DNA from: Muscardinus avellanarius
Taxonomy: Eukaryota > Chordata > Mammalia > Rodentia > Gliridae
Assembly: GCA_963383645.1 (NCBI GenBank)
Contig: OY726563.1
Location: forward strand, 41,372,331-41,436,330
Length of the DNA: 64,000 nucleotides
Direction of reading: 5' to 3'
In this document: piece after piece, positions 42,787 through 55,059 of the stretch
Layout of the letters: every line of letters starts with the position of its first letter
Position numbering within the stretch: position 1 is the first letter of the stretch
Notes under the pieces: model-generated
Database searches by the model: none
Told to the model about the DNA's origin: nothing
Seen by the model: only the letters and a program-made list of their open reading frames with translations
Position numbers and translations under genes: made by a program

Positions 42787-45700
42787 TCAGGGCGGCAGGA
42801 GGCGGCGGGAGGGCCCCTGGGGCGGAGGATTCTCCAGGCGTTTCACGCGCAGCAGTGCATTCAGCACACCCTCAGGGGGCACCTCAGAGCCCAGATCCTG
42901 GTCGACTGCGCGGCGGAGGCGTCGTGGGATGGCTGCAGCCTCAGGCTCCGCGCTTCCGGTGAGGATCCTCCCCAGCAAGTACCTGTAAGGGCCAGGCGAA
43001 TGCATTGACGGGGGTGGGGTGCCCCTGTCCCTCCCCGATCCAAGCGTCTCCTGCCCACTGCTTTAGGGGACCGACATCCCTGCCTCCTATCTCAGAAATT
43101 TGGTGAGGGGCTTTTTGGTAACATGGGAGTTTCTAGTATTGGCTGTATTACATCAAGTTGAATGGATTTGTAGGAAATAAAATAGTTCTTTCGTTTCGAA
43201 GCTGCCTTCCCTGACTCCCTCTTTTGAGGAAACCAGCCATCCGGAGCCTACTCCCCGAGATCGGTGGAGCGCCCCTCCATCACTGACCCTTCAGCCAGGC
43301 GTCTTTGCTTCCACACCCTAGATCCATTTTTGCCCTCTTAGGGCCCAGGACTTGTGGTCCTCCCCAGGGCTTAGGTGTTCCCTCCCTGCCCCTTGCCCAG
43401 CACCTAAGCAGCTCCGGGTCCACGTCGGGAGTCTCCTCGCCAGCATCCTCAACATCTGACCCGGTGGGGCCGTCGTCGTACACCGGAGGCCGGGGGCGCA
43501 GCGCCGCGGCGGGGGCAGGCGCGGGCACGAGCTGGGCCGCCAGGGCTGCAGGGTCGAGGCGGGCGCGGAGCAGGGCGCGGGCCAGCTGCGCTGCCGGCGC
43601 GTCGGGGTCATCATCCAGGCCGAGGGTCGGGTCGGAGGCGCGGGGGGAGCCCCAGACCCGCAGCATCTGCGCTAGAGCGCGAGCCTGCTGGTCCTCGGCC
43701 TCCTGCGCCTCGGCTCGAGCCCGCTCCTGCCGCTCAGCTTCCAGCAGGTGCGCCAACGCCCGCGCCAGCTCCTGCACCGCACCTGCCGCCTCTCCCCTAG
43801 GCACCGCCCGGCGGAAGCGGCGGGAAGCACCCGCCTCAGCCACGGGCTGCGGCGCCGCGCTCAGGCTGCGGGGCTCCTGCGGAAAGAGAAGCAATACCAT
43901 CAGTGTGTCAGGACAGGGACCACCACCTGGAATGGGGTTGGGGGAGGCTCCGTGCATCTAAAATATCCACCAAAGCCACCGAGACCTCCCCCCAAATCTC
44001 AAACACGCTTAAGACCACCAAAGACCCTTAGATCCATTCCCAGAAATGTCTTAGTGACTCTGAACTTTTCCGGGTTTGGAATGGAAACTATCATGCATTG
44101 TTGGTGGGAATGAAATTGGCAAGATAATTCTGAAGAGCAGTTTAACGATGTCACAAGCACATGCTATGACCCACGCCTGGATTGCTGACACACCAGAGTA
44201 GCTTCTGTACATATAAAAGTTCAAAAGCAACAGGATCTCACTAAATTGCTGAAAGCGAGCTGGGCGTGGTGGCACACACTTGTAACCCCAGCCCTTGGGA
44301 GGCTGAGACAGGAGGATCACACCGGTTCCAAGCCAGCTTCAGCTACTCAGGCTCCCAGCAACTTAGTGAGACCCTGTTTCCAAATAAAATAGAAAATCGG
44401 TCTGGGAGTGTAGCCTGGGAGTAGAAAGCCCCTGGGTTCCATCCCCAGTACCACAAAAAAAAAAAAAAAAAAAAAAAAGATAGAGTTCACGAAAGAATGA
44501 GCACTTTTTAATGGCATAAAACTGGGAGCTCTGAGAGCCAGGCTCAGTGCACATCCCTGTAATTTCGGCTACTCTGGAGGCTGAGGCAGAAAGATGGCAG
44601 ATTTGAGACCAGCCCACAAAGTAGTGAAACCTCTTGAAATAAACTAAAAAGGCTTGGAAATAGCCCAATTGTCAACTGATTTATTGAAAATGAGTATATA
44701 AGCCATGATATACTCATAGGACATAATATTATGCAGCAATAAAATTAAATTAATTATAGCCACACTCCTCAACATGAATAAATTTCAGCACCAAAATAGA
44801 ACCCAAAAAAGGCAAGTTCCGGCTGAGGAGGTAGCTCAGCAGTAAAATGCTTGCATACAGCAGGCCTTGAGTTCCAGCCCCAAGACAAAAAAAAAAAAAA
44901 AAAAAAAAAGGAAAAGAATAAAGAATAAAAGGCAAATTATTTTCTAGTGAACATCAGGAAGCAGATGCTCAGTTTGAATTCATTTTTTATGATGTTCAAA
45001 AGCAGGAAAAAGGAACCAGGCATGCTACACATGGTTGTAATCCCAATACTGAGGAGACTGTGACAGGATCAAAGGTTCAAGGCCAGCCTCTGCAACTTAG
45101 TAAGACCCAGTTTCAATAAAAAATAAAAAGCTGGGTGTGGTGGCACTTGGGAGGCTGAGACTGGAGGATCTCAGGTTTGAGACCAGCCTCACCAATTTAA
45201 CAAGGCCCTCTGCAATTAGTTGAGACTGTTTCAAAATAAAAGAATTCAATAGGGCTGGGGGTGTAGTTCAAAGGTAGAATGCCCCTGTTTCAATCCCCAG
45301 TTTCACAATAAATAAGTAAATAAAAATGGGGGTATAGGGCAGAGGTAGAATACCCTTGGGTTCCATCCTAGTACCCCCTCCCCCAAAGCAGGTACAAAAG
45401 AAGCTGAAATGAAAAGGGTCACGAGTTCAAGGCCAGCTGGGAAACTGTGAGACCCTGTCTCAAAATAAAAAATAAAAAAGGCTGGGAGTGTAGTTCAGTG
45501 ATAGAGTGCCCCTGGGTTCAACCCAAAGTACCACAAAAAAGGCAGGAAAAAATAGATTGTTTAGAGATACACACATACGTGATAGACTTCAAATAAAAGT
45601 AAGAAATCAACAGACCAAAAATACAGGATAATGATTAGGAGAGAAGAAAGATACTAGGAGAGAAGCAAACGGGAGTTTCTCTTATTGGTCATGTTGTATT

Positions 45701-46258
45701 TCTTAAACTGAGTAGTGGGTATGTAAGTGAGTTGTTTTGTAATTACCACGACTGTACATCTATTAAATGCATTGTTATGTATAAATATGTAATCGTCTTT
45801 TTTAATTCTTTATCCTTATGGAGACAGCCCTGAAGAGCTAGAGGAGAAGCTGGTCCAAGCACTCTTGGTGGGCACTCGCCATCCCTCCACCCCCTGAAGG
45901 AATCAGTCGCCAGCAATCACAGCGCCCCCCCACCAGCCCTTGAAATGTCATATACGCAACCAGACACTGCCGCGTCCATAAGCAAGGAAAGGCACATGCT
46001 CACATCTTCAGCTGCTCATGCAGTTACACTCTCCAGGCCACCCAGGTGCAAGGCCACCCACCACTCTTAAAGACACAATGCAGCACTGAGACATCATGGC
46101 TACTCTCCCCACGATGACACAGCTCCACAAAGGAACGAGAAACAGCCTCACGAACACGCGCGCAAATTGCCATGCCCTCGGCCCAACAGAATCAGCATGG
46201 GCTGTGCACAGGGAGATGCTAAAAGCAGTCCTACATTGCAAACACGCGCGCACACACA

Positions 46259-46294
<36 letters not shown>

Positions 46295-46960
46295 CACATA
46301 AAAGACACGCCCATAGGCCACGCCATCACACATAAGGACTCACAAATACACACATGGATTCATTCAGACGCAATCGTACCCACACACGCAAATCACACGC
46401 AGAAGTTGCCCCAGTACCACACACTACACAGTCAGACACACAATGACACCTCTGTAGGGTGCGCAGAAGCGGGCAAATCAAAGGACACACACAAACAACG
46501 ACACCCCCATCGCTGTCATCACAGCGCTCACACCTCGGGGATGCGCCCGCCCTGCCTGACTCGCCCTCCGGCCGGTCAGTGCCGCAGCCTGCGGGCGGGG
46601 CTCCGAGTGCGGAGGGGGCGCAGGGCGCGGCTGCTGGCAGAGTCCGAGACCTCGGCAGGCTTGGTCTTGGGAGGGCGGGCCTGGCCTTGGAGCGGACTAG
46701 CGGCCGGAGCCTTGAGGTTGACCACCCTGGCAGATCTCTCCGCTAACACCGGAGCTGGCTCCAATGGGGACGCTGCAGCAGCCCTAGCCCGCTCGCCCGC
46801 AGCATCCTTCTCCCCACCCCCACCCAGCTCGAGGCAGGGGTCTCACCTTTACCGGCCGCGCGCACAGTGCGGGGGGCAACAGAAGGAGGCCAAACAGCAG
46901 CACCACCAAAAGGCCGACGCCCCCGGCCCGCGGCCCGCGGAGCAGCGGCGACCCCGCCAT
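42787..46960 (-). CDS. PCSK1N: proSAAS (proprotein convertase 1 inhibitor), 260 aa
   Basis: Secreted neuroendocrine precursor; proSAAS inhibits prohormone convertase 1/3 and yields small peptides in secretory granules. Coding exons on the minus strand: 46960-46847 (38 codons), 43876-43404 and 42982-42787, totalling 783 nt with stop. Length equals the 260 aa of human proSAAS. Exon 1 codes a signal peptide (MAGSPLLRGPRAGGVGLLVV ... ALCARPVK). Exon 2 codes the conserved core with a basic FRR cleavage region and an Ala/Arg/Glu-rich helix. Exon 3 contains the inhibitory hexapeptide LLRVKR followed by LENPPPQ (the big-LEN start) and ends RRLLPP. Splice sites are GT-AG and in phase. The start has A at -3 and G at +4. 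Confidence 0.97.
42983..43403 (-). other. PCSK1N intron 2 carrying a copy of the ERAS 3' UTR end
   Basis: The 421-bp intron is bounded by AG|GTGCTG (donor) and TTACAG|GTAC (acceptor). It contains 43098-43207, a 109/110 identical copy of 42028-42137. The rest looks single-copy. Confidence 0.92.
43098..43207 (+). repeat. 110-bp duplicate of the ERAS 3' UTR end
   Basis: Aligned without gaps to 42028-42137 at an offset of exactly 1070 bp; the only mismatch is T at 42068 versus A at 43138. It includes the AATAAA hexamer. Just after the shared GCTGCCT the two copies diverge. Confidence 0.97.
43877..46846 (-). other. PCSK1N intron 1
   Basis: 3.0 kb. Holds L1 3' fragments on the plus strand (about 44085-44235, 44655-44800 and 45560-45800), B1-ID SINEs (44255-44470, 45015-45540), a diverged SINE (about 44535-44650), a lone ID element (about 44815-44885) and (CA)n at about 46245-46291. 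45810-46230 and 46330-46550 look single-copy. No further exon was seen. Confidence 0.8.
44085..45800 (+). mobile_element. L1 LINE 3' fragments broken up by SINEs
   Basis: GCATTGTTGGTGGGAATG (44095-44112), the stretch AATATTATGCAGCAATAAAA (near 44730) and a 3' UTR-like tail near 45690-45790 follow the usual order of an old L1 3' end. SINE insertions separate the pieces. Confidence 0.75.
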
Positions 46961-47260
46961 ACTGCTCCAACGTGCCGGGCTCCGGACGGGCGAACTGGCT
47001 GGCAAGTGCGCAGCACCCGGGCTTTCGGGCACAGTTGCGGTGTTCTGCGGCTGCGCACGCCCAGGAGCCAAGCCCCTACCTGCCCACCCCGTCCTGCCAC
47101 TCCACGCAGGCGCAGCCTCGGGAATCTGGCAGCTTCTCCATCCCGTAAAACGCCATGGAGATGCCCAAGGGGCAAGGTGGAGAACTGGATCCTGTGCTGG
47201 CGGTTGCCATGGCAGTAGGAGGGCAGTTGCTAGGGCAACAGACCCAGACTGTGCTGTTGA
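46540..47260 (-). promoter_or_regulatory. PCSK1N: PCSK1N CpG-rich promoter with tandem X-boxes
   Basis: CpG-dense DNA surrounds the minus-strand first exon (start codon at 46960-46958). No TATA box is evident. Upstream, GTTGCCATGGCAGT (47203-47216) and GTTGCTAGGGCAAC (47226-47239) are two RFX-type X-box palindromes 23 bp apart centre to centre. The transcription start probably lies within about 46960-47100; this is inferred. Confidence 0.7.
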
Positions 47261-47739
47261 CTTAGCGGGCAGGCAGGAAAAATTTACTCAGTGGAATGAA
47301 ATATGGATATGGTCCCCATCTCTGCCTCCTAATGGAGGAGATGGACATGGTTCATTGGAAAAACAGCTATGGGTTGTTATCTGCTGGGTGTCATCAGGCC
47401 CTTTATACAGCCATGGGTTTTTTCCAGGTGAGGTTACCATGGAACAGCTCAGTTCACCATGCCAAGGCTCAGCCTCTCACCTGCAATAAAGGGTTACAAG
47501 TAACCCCAACGACAGAATGGTATTGAAAGTTTATTAAGAATGATATTTAGCAGCCGGGCATGGTGATGCACCCTGTAATCCCAGTATTTAGGAGACTGAG
47601 ACAATTCTCCTTGGGAAGATCACGGTTCTCAGTCAGCTTCAGCTGCTTAGTGAGGCCCTCTGCAACAAGACCCTGTTTTCAAATAAAGAAAAAAAGAGAG
47701 AGAGAAAGAAAGAAAGCCAGGCATGGTGGTGCACACTAT

Positions 47740-47774
<35 letters not shown>

Positions 47775-49522
47775 TTGGTTCCTGGAAACCCTTCTACCTC
47801 CAGGCTACATTCCCAGACCTATTTTATATTTTTATTTGGAAACAGGGTCTCTTAAGTCAGCGAGCCTGGCTTCAAACCTGCACGATCCTCCTGTCCCCGC
47901 CTCCCAAGCGCGGGGATTACAAGTGTGCACCACCACGACCGGGCTGGTGCACACTTTTAATACCAGCATTTTGGGAGGCTGAGACAGGAGGATCGCAGTT
48001 CATGAACAACCTCAGCTACTTAGTGAGCCCCTTTTCAACTTAGTGAGATACTGTTTCAAAATGAAGAAAAAAAATAGGTCTGGGGTGTAGCTCAGAGGTA
48101 AAATGTCCCTGGGTTCCATCCCCACTACCACAAAAATAAATAAACAAATAAAATAATAAAAATAGGCCGGGCATGGTGCGGAATTCTTGTAATCCCAGCA
48201 ATCGGGAGGCTAAGACCAGATGATCGCAGTTCAGGGACAGCCTCAGCTACTTAGTGAGTCCCTCTGCAACTTAGTGAGACCCTGTTTCAAAATAAAAATA
48301 CAAAATAGGGCAGGGGGTGTAGTTCAGAGGTCAAATGCCCCTGGGTTCTATCCCCAGACCCATACACACATTAAACAAAAAATAAAAATAGGGCTAGGGG
48401 TATATAGCTCAGAGGTAGAATGCCCCTGGGTTCTATCCCCAGTACCAAAAGAAAAAATGATATTCAGTAGAGGCTAAAGAAATGCTCCTTGAGATGGGTG
48501 TGGTGGCGCACACTTGTAATCCCAGCATTTGGGAGGCTGAGACAGGAGGATTGTGGTTCGCAGACAGCCTCAGCTACTTAGTGAGGCCCTTTACAACTCA
48601 GTGAGACCCTGTTTCAAAATAAAGAATAAAAATTAGGGCTAGGGGTGGCGCTCAGAGTTAGAATGCCCCTGGGTTTCATCCCCAGTACCACAAAAAATAA
48701 AAATAAAAAAAATACTCCTTGCCAGGCAGAGAGATGCAAGCCTGTAATCCCAGTACTTGGGAGGCTGGGCCATGAGGATTGCAGGTTAAAAGAAAGCCTC
48801 AGCTACTTAGCTAGACCCTGTTTCAAAAAAAGAAGAGCTGGGGGTGTAGATCAGAGGTAGAACGCCCCTGGGTTCAAACCCCAGTACCAAAAGAAAAGAG
48901 AAGAAAGAAACGCTCCTTTCCATCTCCTCCTTTTCTCTGCCAGTACCTTCATCTCTCCATGGTGCTATTTCTTTCCGTCCTCACGCACAATTAGCTCTCT
49001 CTGTTGTCCTGTCCTTTTATTGGTGACTCTTTCAACATCCTCCTGTCTCTGTCTTAAAAACATTTGAGGAGATGGGGGGTAGAGGAGCTCAGTGGTACCA
49101 CAAGCATTGCAAGCATGAGGCCCTGGATTCAATCCCCAGGACCGCAACAAATAAGTACATTAATCAACTAATAATAAATAATAAGTAAAAGGCCGGGCGT
49201 GGTGGCGCACGCTTGTAATCCCCGCGCTTGGGAGGCAGAGACAGGAGGATCGCGCAGGTTCCAAGCCAGCCGCGCTGGCGTAAGAGACCCTGTTTCAAAA
49301 ATATAAAATAGGTCTGGGAGTGTAGCCCGGAGGTAGAAGGGCTTCCAGGAACCCCAGTACCACCAAAAAATAAAAAATAAAATAAATAATAAGTAAAAAT
49401 AAATAAAGGAAGGAAGAGACTAAAACCAACTTTTTTTGTACTGGGGATTAAATTCAAGGACATTTTACCTCTGCACTGCACACCCAGGCCATTTCATTTA
49501 TTTATTTATTTATTTATTAGGG

Positions 49523-49553
<31 letters not shown>

Positions 49554-51643
49554 GTACTGGGATGGAACCCAGAGGCTTTTCTACCTCCAGGCTATACTCC
49601 CAGACTTATTTTATATTTTATTTGGAAGCAGGTTTCACTAAGTTGCTGAAACTCACTGCTGAGGCTGGCTTTGAACCTGTGCAATCCTCTTGTCTCAGCC
49701 TCCCAAGTACTGGGATTACAAGCGTGTGCAACCACGCCTGGCTCATTTTTTTTTTTATTTTCAAAGAGGGTCTCACTAAATTGCTGAGGCTGGCCTCCAA
49801 CCTGCAATCCTCCTGTCTCAACCTCCTAGTACTGGAATTACATGCCCTGCCTGGCTTCCTTCTTAATTTATCGTCTGTATCTACTTGTTTCCCCAAAATA
49901 GATACATACGTAGATTTTATGCATATATTGTTCCAGAAAGAATTTCAAGTCTTTTAAAATGATACATCAGAGCCAGGCCTGGAGGCATATGCTTGCAATC
50001 CCAGTACTTGGTAGGCTAAAACAGGAGGAGCGCAGGTTCAAACCCAGACTCGGCAATTTAGCAAAAACCCTACCCAAGTTAGCGAGACCCTGTTTCCAAA
50101 TAAAATAAAATTGAGCTGATAGGTATAGCTTAGAGGTAGAATTCAATCCCCAGTGCCACACAAATATATATATATATATATATTATGTATATAATCAGGG
50201 ATTGCAGGAATAGCTGAGTGGGGGGACACAAGCTGAGCATGTGCAAGGCCCTGGGTTCAGTACCCAGTACTGCAGAAAAAATTGTTGAAAGAAACCATTT
50301 TGTGAGGAGACTCTTACTCCCTTGCTGACTTTGATGAAGCAAGTGGCTAGTACAGAGAACCCTAAGTGGCAGTGTTGGGGAGCAGCGGGTGCCCTGTGGC
50401 TGATGTGTTTCTGGGGATTGAGTCCCCAGGGCATTCTGCCTCTGAGCTATATCCCCCACTCCAGTTTTTTGGTTTTGTTTTTGTTTTGCAGCACTGGGGA
50501 TGAAACCCAGGGGCTTTTGACCTCCCAGCTACACCCCCAGCCCTATTTTTATTCTTTGCTTTGAAACAAGATCTCACTGAGTTGCAAAGGGCCTCACTAA
50601 GTAGTAGCTGAGGCTGTTCACGAGAACTGAGATCCTCCTGACTTAGCCTCGCTCCAATTTTATTGTTTTGAAACAGAGTATTTCTAGGTTCATGAGTCTC
50701 AGTACTCGATGAGGCTGTCGCAACCCTGTGATCTTCACATCTCAGGCTCCAAAATACCGGTATTACAGTATTTGCAATTATTAATACTGTAATGCCAGTA
50801 TTTGGGAGCCAGGCTATTATGTTTTTTTGTGTGTGTGGTACTGGGGTGGAACCCAGGTACTTTTCTATCTCCAGGCTATATTCCCAGACTTTTTTTTATA
50901 CTTTATTTTGAAACAGGGTCTCACTAAGTTGCTGAGAGCCTCACTAAGTAGCTGAGGCTGGCTTTGAAGCTGCGCGATCCTCCTGTCTCAGCCTCCGAAG
51001 CGCTGGGATTACAAGTGTGCACCACCTTGCCCAGCAGGCTATTATGTTTTTTTAAGCTTCAACGTTTGTGGTTATACTGTCACACAGTAAAGAAAAAAAA
51101 AAAAACTACCACAACTAATAGTCTATGGAGATAAGGTAAAAATTTCCATCAAAAATGTATAAAACAAAGCCGGGTGGCGCATGCTTATAATCCCAGCATT
51201 TGGGAGACAGGAGAATCATGGTTCAAAGCCAGCCTCAGCTATTTAGTGAGGCTCTCAGGAACTTAGTAAGACCCTGTTTCCAAATAAAGTATAAAATAGG
51301 TCTAGGAGTATAGCCCGGAAATAGAAAAGCCCCTGGGTTCCACCCCCAGTACCATAAAAAAAAAAAAAGAAAAAGAATAAAACACAGGGCTGGGGGTGTA
51401 GTGTAGCTCAGAGGTAGACTTCCCCTGGTTCCCCTGGGTTCTGTCAGATGTGGTGGCGCACAATTGTAATCCCAGCACACGGGAGGCTGAGACCGGAGAA
51501 TCATGGTTCGCCGACAGCCTCAGCTACTTAGTGAGGCCCTCTGCAACTTAGTAAGACCCTGTTTCAAAATAAAGAATAAAAAATAGGGCAGGGGGTGTAG
51601 CTTGGAGGTAGAATGCCCCTGGGTTCCATCCCCAGTACCATAC

Positions 51644-51676
<33 letters not shown>

Positions 51677-51723
51677 CAGGCTAGGGGTAGAATGCCTATG
51701 GGTTAAGTCCCCAGTACCATACA

Positions 51724-51774
<51 letters not shown>

Positions 51775-54300
51775 GCCAGGAGCCATGCCTGGTGGTGCAT
51801 ACTTCTAAATCCCAGCATTTGGGAGGCTAAGACAGGAGGATCTGGGTTCGCAGCCAGCCTCAGCTACTTAGTGAGGTCCTCTGCAACTTAGTGAGACCCT
51901 GTTTCAAAATAGAGAATTAGCCAGGTGTGGTGGCAAATGCTTGTAATCCCCGCGCTTGGGAGGCTGAGACAGGAGGATTGCACAGGTTTGAAGCCAGCCT
52001 CAGCTACTTGGTGAGGCTCTCAGCAACTTAGTGAGACCCTGTTTCCAAATACAGTATAAAATAGGTCTGGGAATATATGGACCGGAGGTAGAAAAGCCCC
52101 TGAGCCCCATCCCCAGTACCACAAAAAATAAATTAAAAAAGAAAGAAAGGAAGGAAGGAAGGAAGAAAGAAAAAAAAGAAAGAAAGAATTAAGCCGGGCA
52201 TGGTGGCCCACGTTTGTAATCCCAGCATTTGGGAGTCTGAGACAGGAGGATCACGCTTTGTCAACAGCCTCAGCTACTACTTAATGAGGTCCCCTGCACC
52301 TCACTGAGACCACGTTTTACAATAAATAATAAAAAATAGGGCTGGGGTTGTAGCTTGGTGGCAGAATGCCTTTGGATTCAAACTCCAGTACCACAAAAAA
52401 ATAAAATGAAATATAAAGAATTAAAAAATAGGGCTGGGAACCGGGTGTAGTGGCACATGCTTGTAATCCCAGCATTTGAGAGGCTGAGACCAGAGGATCG
52501 GAGGATCGCGGTTCGCGGACAGCCTCAGCTACTTAGTGAGGTCCTCTGCAACTCAGTGAGACCCGGTTTCAGAATAAAGAATAAAAAATAGGGCAGGGGG
52601 TTTAGCTTAGAGGTCGAATGCCCCTGGGTTCCACCCCCAGACCCGCAAAAAAAAAAAAAAAAAAATAGGGCTGGGAAGCTAATCGTGGTGGTGCATGCTT
52701 GTAATCCCAGCATTTGGGAGGCTGAGACATGAGGATTGTAGTTGGAGGACAGCCTCAGCTACCTAGTGAGGCCATTTGCAACTCAGTGAGACCCTGATTC
52801 AAAATAAAGAATAAAAACTTGGGTTGGGTTGTAGCTCGGAGGAGGTAAAATGCCCTTGGGTTCCATCCCCAGTACTGCAAAAAAAAAAAAAAAAATTGGG
52901 CTGGGGGGTGTAGCACAGAGGTAGAATGCTCCTGGACTCCATATCCAGTCCCACAAATAAATAGATAAAAATAAACTTGTAATCACAGCATTTGGGAGGC
53001 CAAGACAGGTTCTCTGCTACTTAGTGAGAACCCCCACCCCCACAACTCAGTGAGATACTGTTTCAAAATAAAAGAATAAAAAAGTAGGGCTTGGGGCAGT
53101 TGGGCACGGTGGTGCATGCTTGTAATCTCAGTACTTGGGAGGCTGAGACAGGAGAATCTGGGTTCATGGACAGCCTCAGCTATTTCATGAGGCCCTCTGC
53201 AACTCAGTGAGATCCTGTTTAAGATAAAAAATAAAATATTGGGCTGTGGTGTAGCTCGGAGGTAAAATGCCCCTGAGTTCAATTCCCCAGTACTGTAAAA
53301 ATAAAAATTAATAAATAGGACAGGCAACAGGGCACACAATACCTGGGAGGCTGAGACATGGAAGACTGCAGATTTTGAGGACAGCCTTAGCAATGTATCT
53401 ATACTTTCAGCAGCCTAGAGAGCCCTTGTTTCTTTTTCTTTTCTTTTTTTTTTTTTTTTTTTTTTTTTTTGGTGGTACTGGGGATGGAACCCAGAGGCTT
53501 TCTACCTCCGGGCTATACTCCCAGACCTTTTTTATATTTTATTTGGAAACAGGGTCTCACTAAGTTGCTGAAAGCCTCACTTAAGTAGCTGAGGCTGGCT
53601 TCGAACCTGTGCGATCCTCCTGTCTCAGCCTCTCAAGCGCGGGGATTACAAGCGTGCGCCACCACGCCCAGCTGTGGGAGACCCTGTTTCAAAGTAAAAA
53701 AAAAAATTTTTTTTTACTTCATGGATATTGCTCAGAATCTAAATACCCTAAATTCAATCCCTAGTACCACACCAAAAATAATGTATGTGTGTGAGAGATA
53801 GAAGAAAAATTTATATGAACCAGAACCTTCATTTTTTGTATGTGTATATGTGGTACTGGGTATTGAATACAGAGGTATTCTACTTCTGAGCTATGCCTCC
53901 AACCCTTTCTATTTTTTGTTTTGAAACAGGGTCTCCATAAGTTGCTAAGGCCCTAGCTAAATTGCTGAGGCTGGCCTTGATTCTGTGAATTTACCATCTC
54001 AGCCTCCCAAGTACTGGGATTATAGGCATGTACCATTACACGTAAGAGTGATTCTTATTAAGTCAAAATCAGCCGGGCGTGGTGGCGCACGCTTGTAATC
54101 CCAGCATTCGGGAGGCTGAGACCGGAGGATCACAGTTTGCGGACAGCCTCAGCTACTTAGTGAGGCCCTCTGCAACTCAGTGAGACCCTGTTTCAAAAAT
54201 AACGAATAAGAAATAGAGCAGGGGGAGTCGCTCAGAGGTCGAATGCCTCTGGGTTCCATCCCCAGACCCACACACACACACACACAAAAGGTCAAAATTA
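47261..54300. other. Gene-free intergenic DNA: SINE arrays
   Basis: 47261-47545 looks single-copy; after it the segment is almost entirely B1-ID SINEs. Main sense blocks: 48160-48900, 49190-49365, 49970-50160, 51170-51640, 51780-53320 and 54070-54265. Antisense blocks: 47738-47944, 49430-49860, 50395-50650, 50830-51035, 53430-53675 and 53850-54035. Microsatellites: (CA)n 51643-51676, (AAT)n 51725-51774 and (GAAA)-like about 52140-52190. No gene was recognised. Confidence 0.85.
47738..47944 (-). mobile_element. Antisense SINE inserted in a sense SINE, with 11-bp TSD
   Basis: TGGTGCACACT occurs at 47727-47737 and 47945-47955, inside the B1 head of the interrupted sense element. The insert has a (TTTA)n left edge (its AAAT tail on the minus strand) and is of the short-linker subfamily. 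Confidence 0.95.
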
Positions 54301-55050
54301 GGCAGAAACTCTTATTCCCCTTTTTCTATAGGGGAGGGGAAGTAAATGATTTTAGGGGAAACTCAATGGGTTTTTAAAAACGTACAATAGCCTGGGAGGA
54401 AGTCTGTTTGGATCACAGAAGGGACAATGGTTTGTAAATGATTCTCTATAGAACTAAAATAGAGGACAATGGTAAGTAACAAAAGTCTGTCCCTGTGTAT
54501 TGATAGACTTTATTCTCTCTTCCTGTGAAATAAGTTTAGTTAATGGAAATTCAGGGAAGGGACCAGAGCTAATTGTTTTCTTCCTGGGGGTCCAGGCTTT
54601 AAACAGACAAGGGAAATTTGCAGGTTTGGCCTTTCCCTGGGAGAGGGATTTACCATGGAAAAGCAGAGTAAGTCCAAGGGAGCTTGATAGGAAGGTAGGT
54701 TCCAAGGCCCCCAGCACATCAAAGCATGGGTCTTTGGGGGTATTGTTTTCCGAATTCTGAAAGTGAATACCCTCAAAGAATTGAAAGCAGGGACATGAGG
54801 TGTCAGGCATTCTGCAATGCTGGCACTGTTAATTGTGCTGGAATGGAACCCAGGACCCACGTACACAGACCAAATGCTCTACTCCTAAGCAGCCCCCCTC
54901 TATCCACAAAGAAATATCTGTAAGCTCATTTTATAGCAACCTTATTGATAAAAGCCAGAAGGCAGAGGCAACTTTGTCCACTGAGGGATAAGTAGATAAG
55001 CTAAATGTATTCCATTCATAGAGTAGGATATTATTCAGCCTTAAAAAGAG
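54300..55050 (+). other. Repeat-poor block ending in an L1 3' fragment
   Basis: 54300-54765 has no repeat I can name. From about 54770 (AAAGAATTGAAAGCAGGGAC) to 55048 (GGATATTATTCAGCCTTAAA) the order of motifs follows an old L1 3' end. Minus-strand open frames of 108-118 codons over 54454-54866 overlap the L1 part and carry no known motif. Confidence 0.65.
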
Positions 55051-55059
55051 CCAGATGTG

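Noticed and set aside
43305..43961. 218-codon plus-strand frame opposite PCSK1N exon 2
   Set aside because: Shadow of the GC-rich proSAAS exon, whose minus frame matches the known protein along its length.
46406..47218. 270-codon plus-strand frame over the PCSK1N promoter and exon 1
   Set aside because: Antisense to the known exon in a CpG island; Arg/Pro/His-rich, low-complexity start, no recognisable domain.
54454..54866. Minus-strand frames of 108-118 codons
   Set aside because: They overlap an old L1 fragment, have no known motif, and two rival frames cover the same bases.
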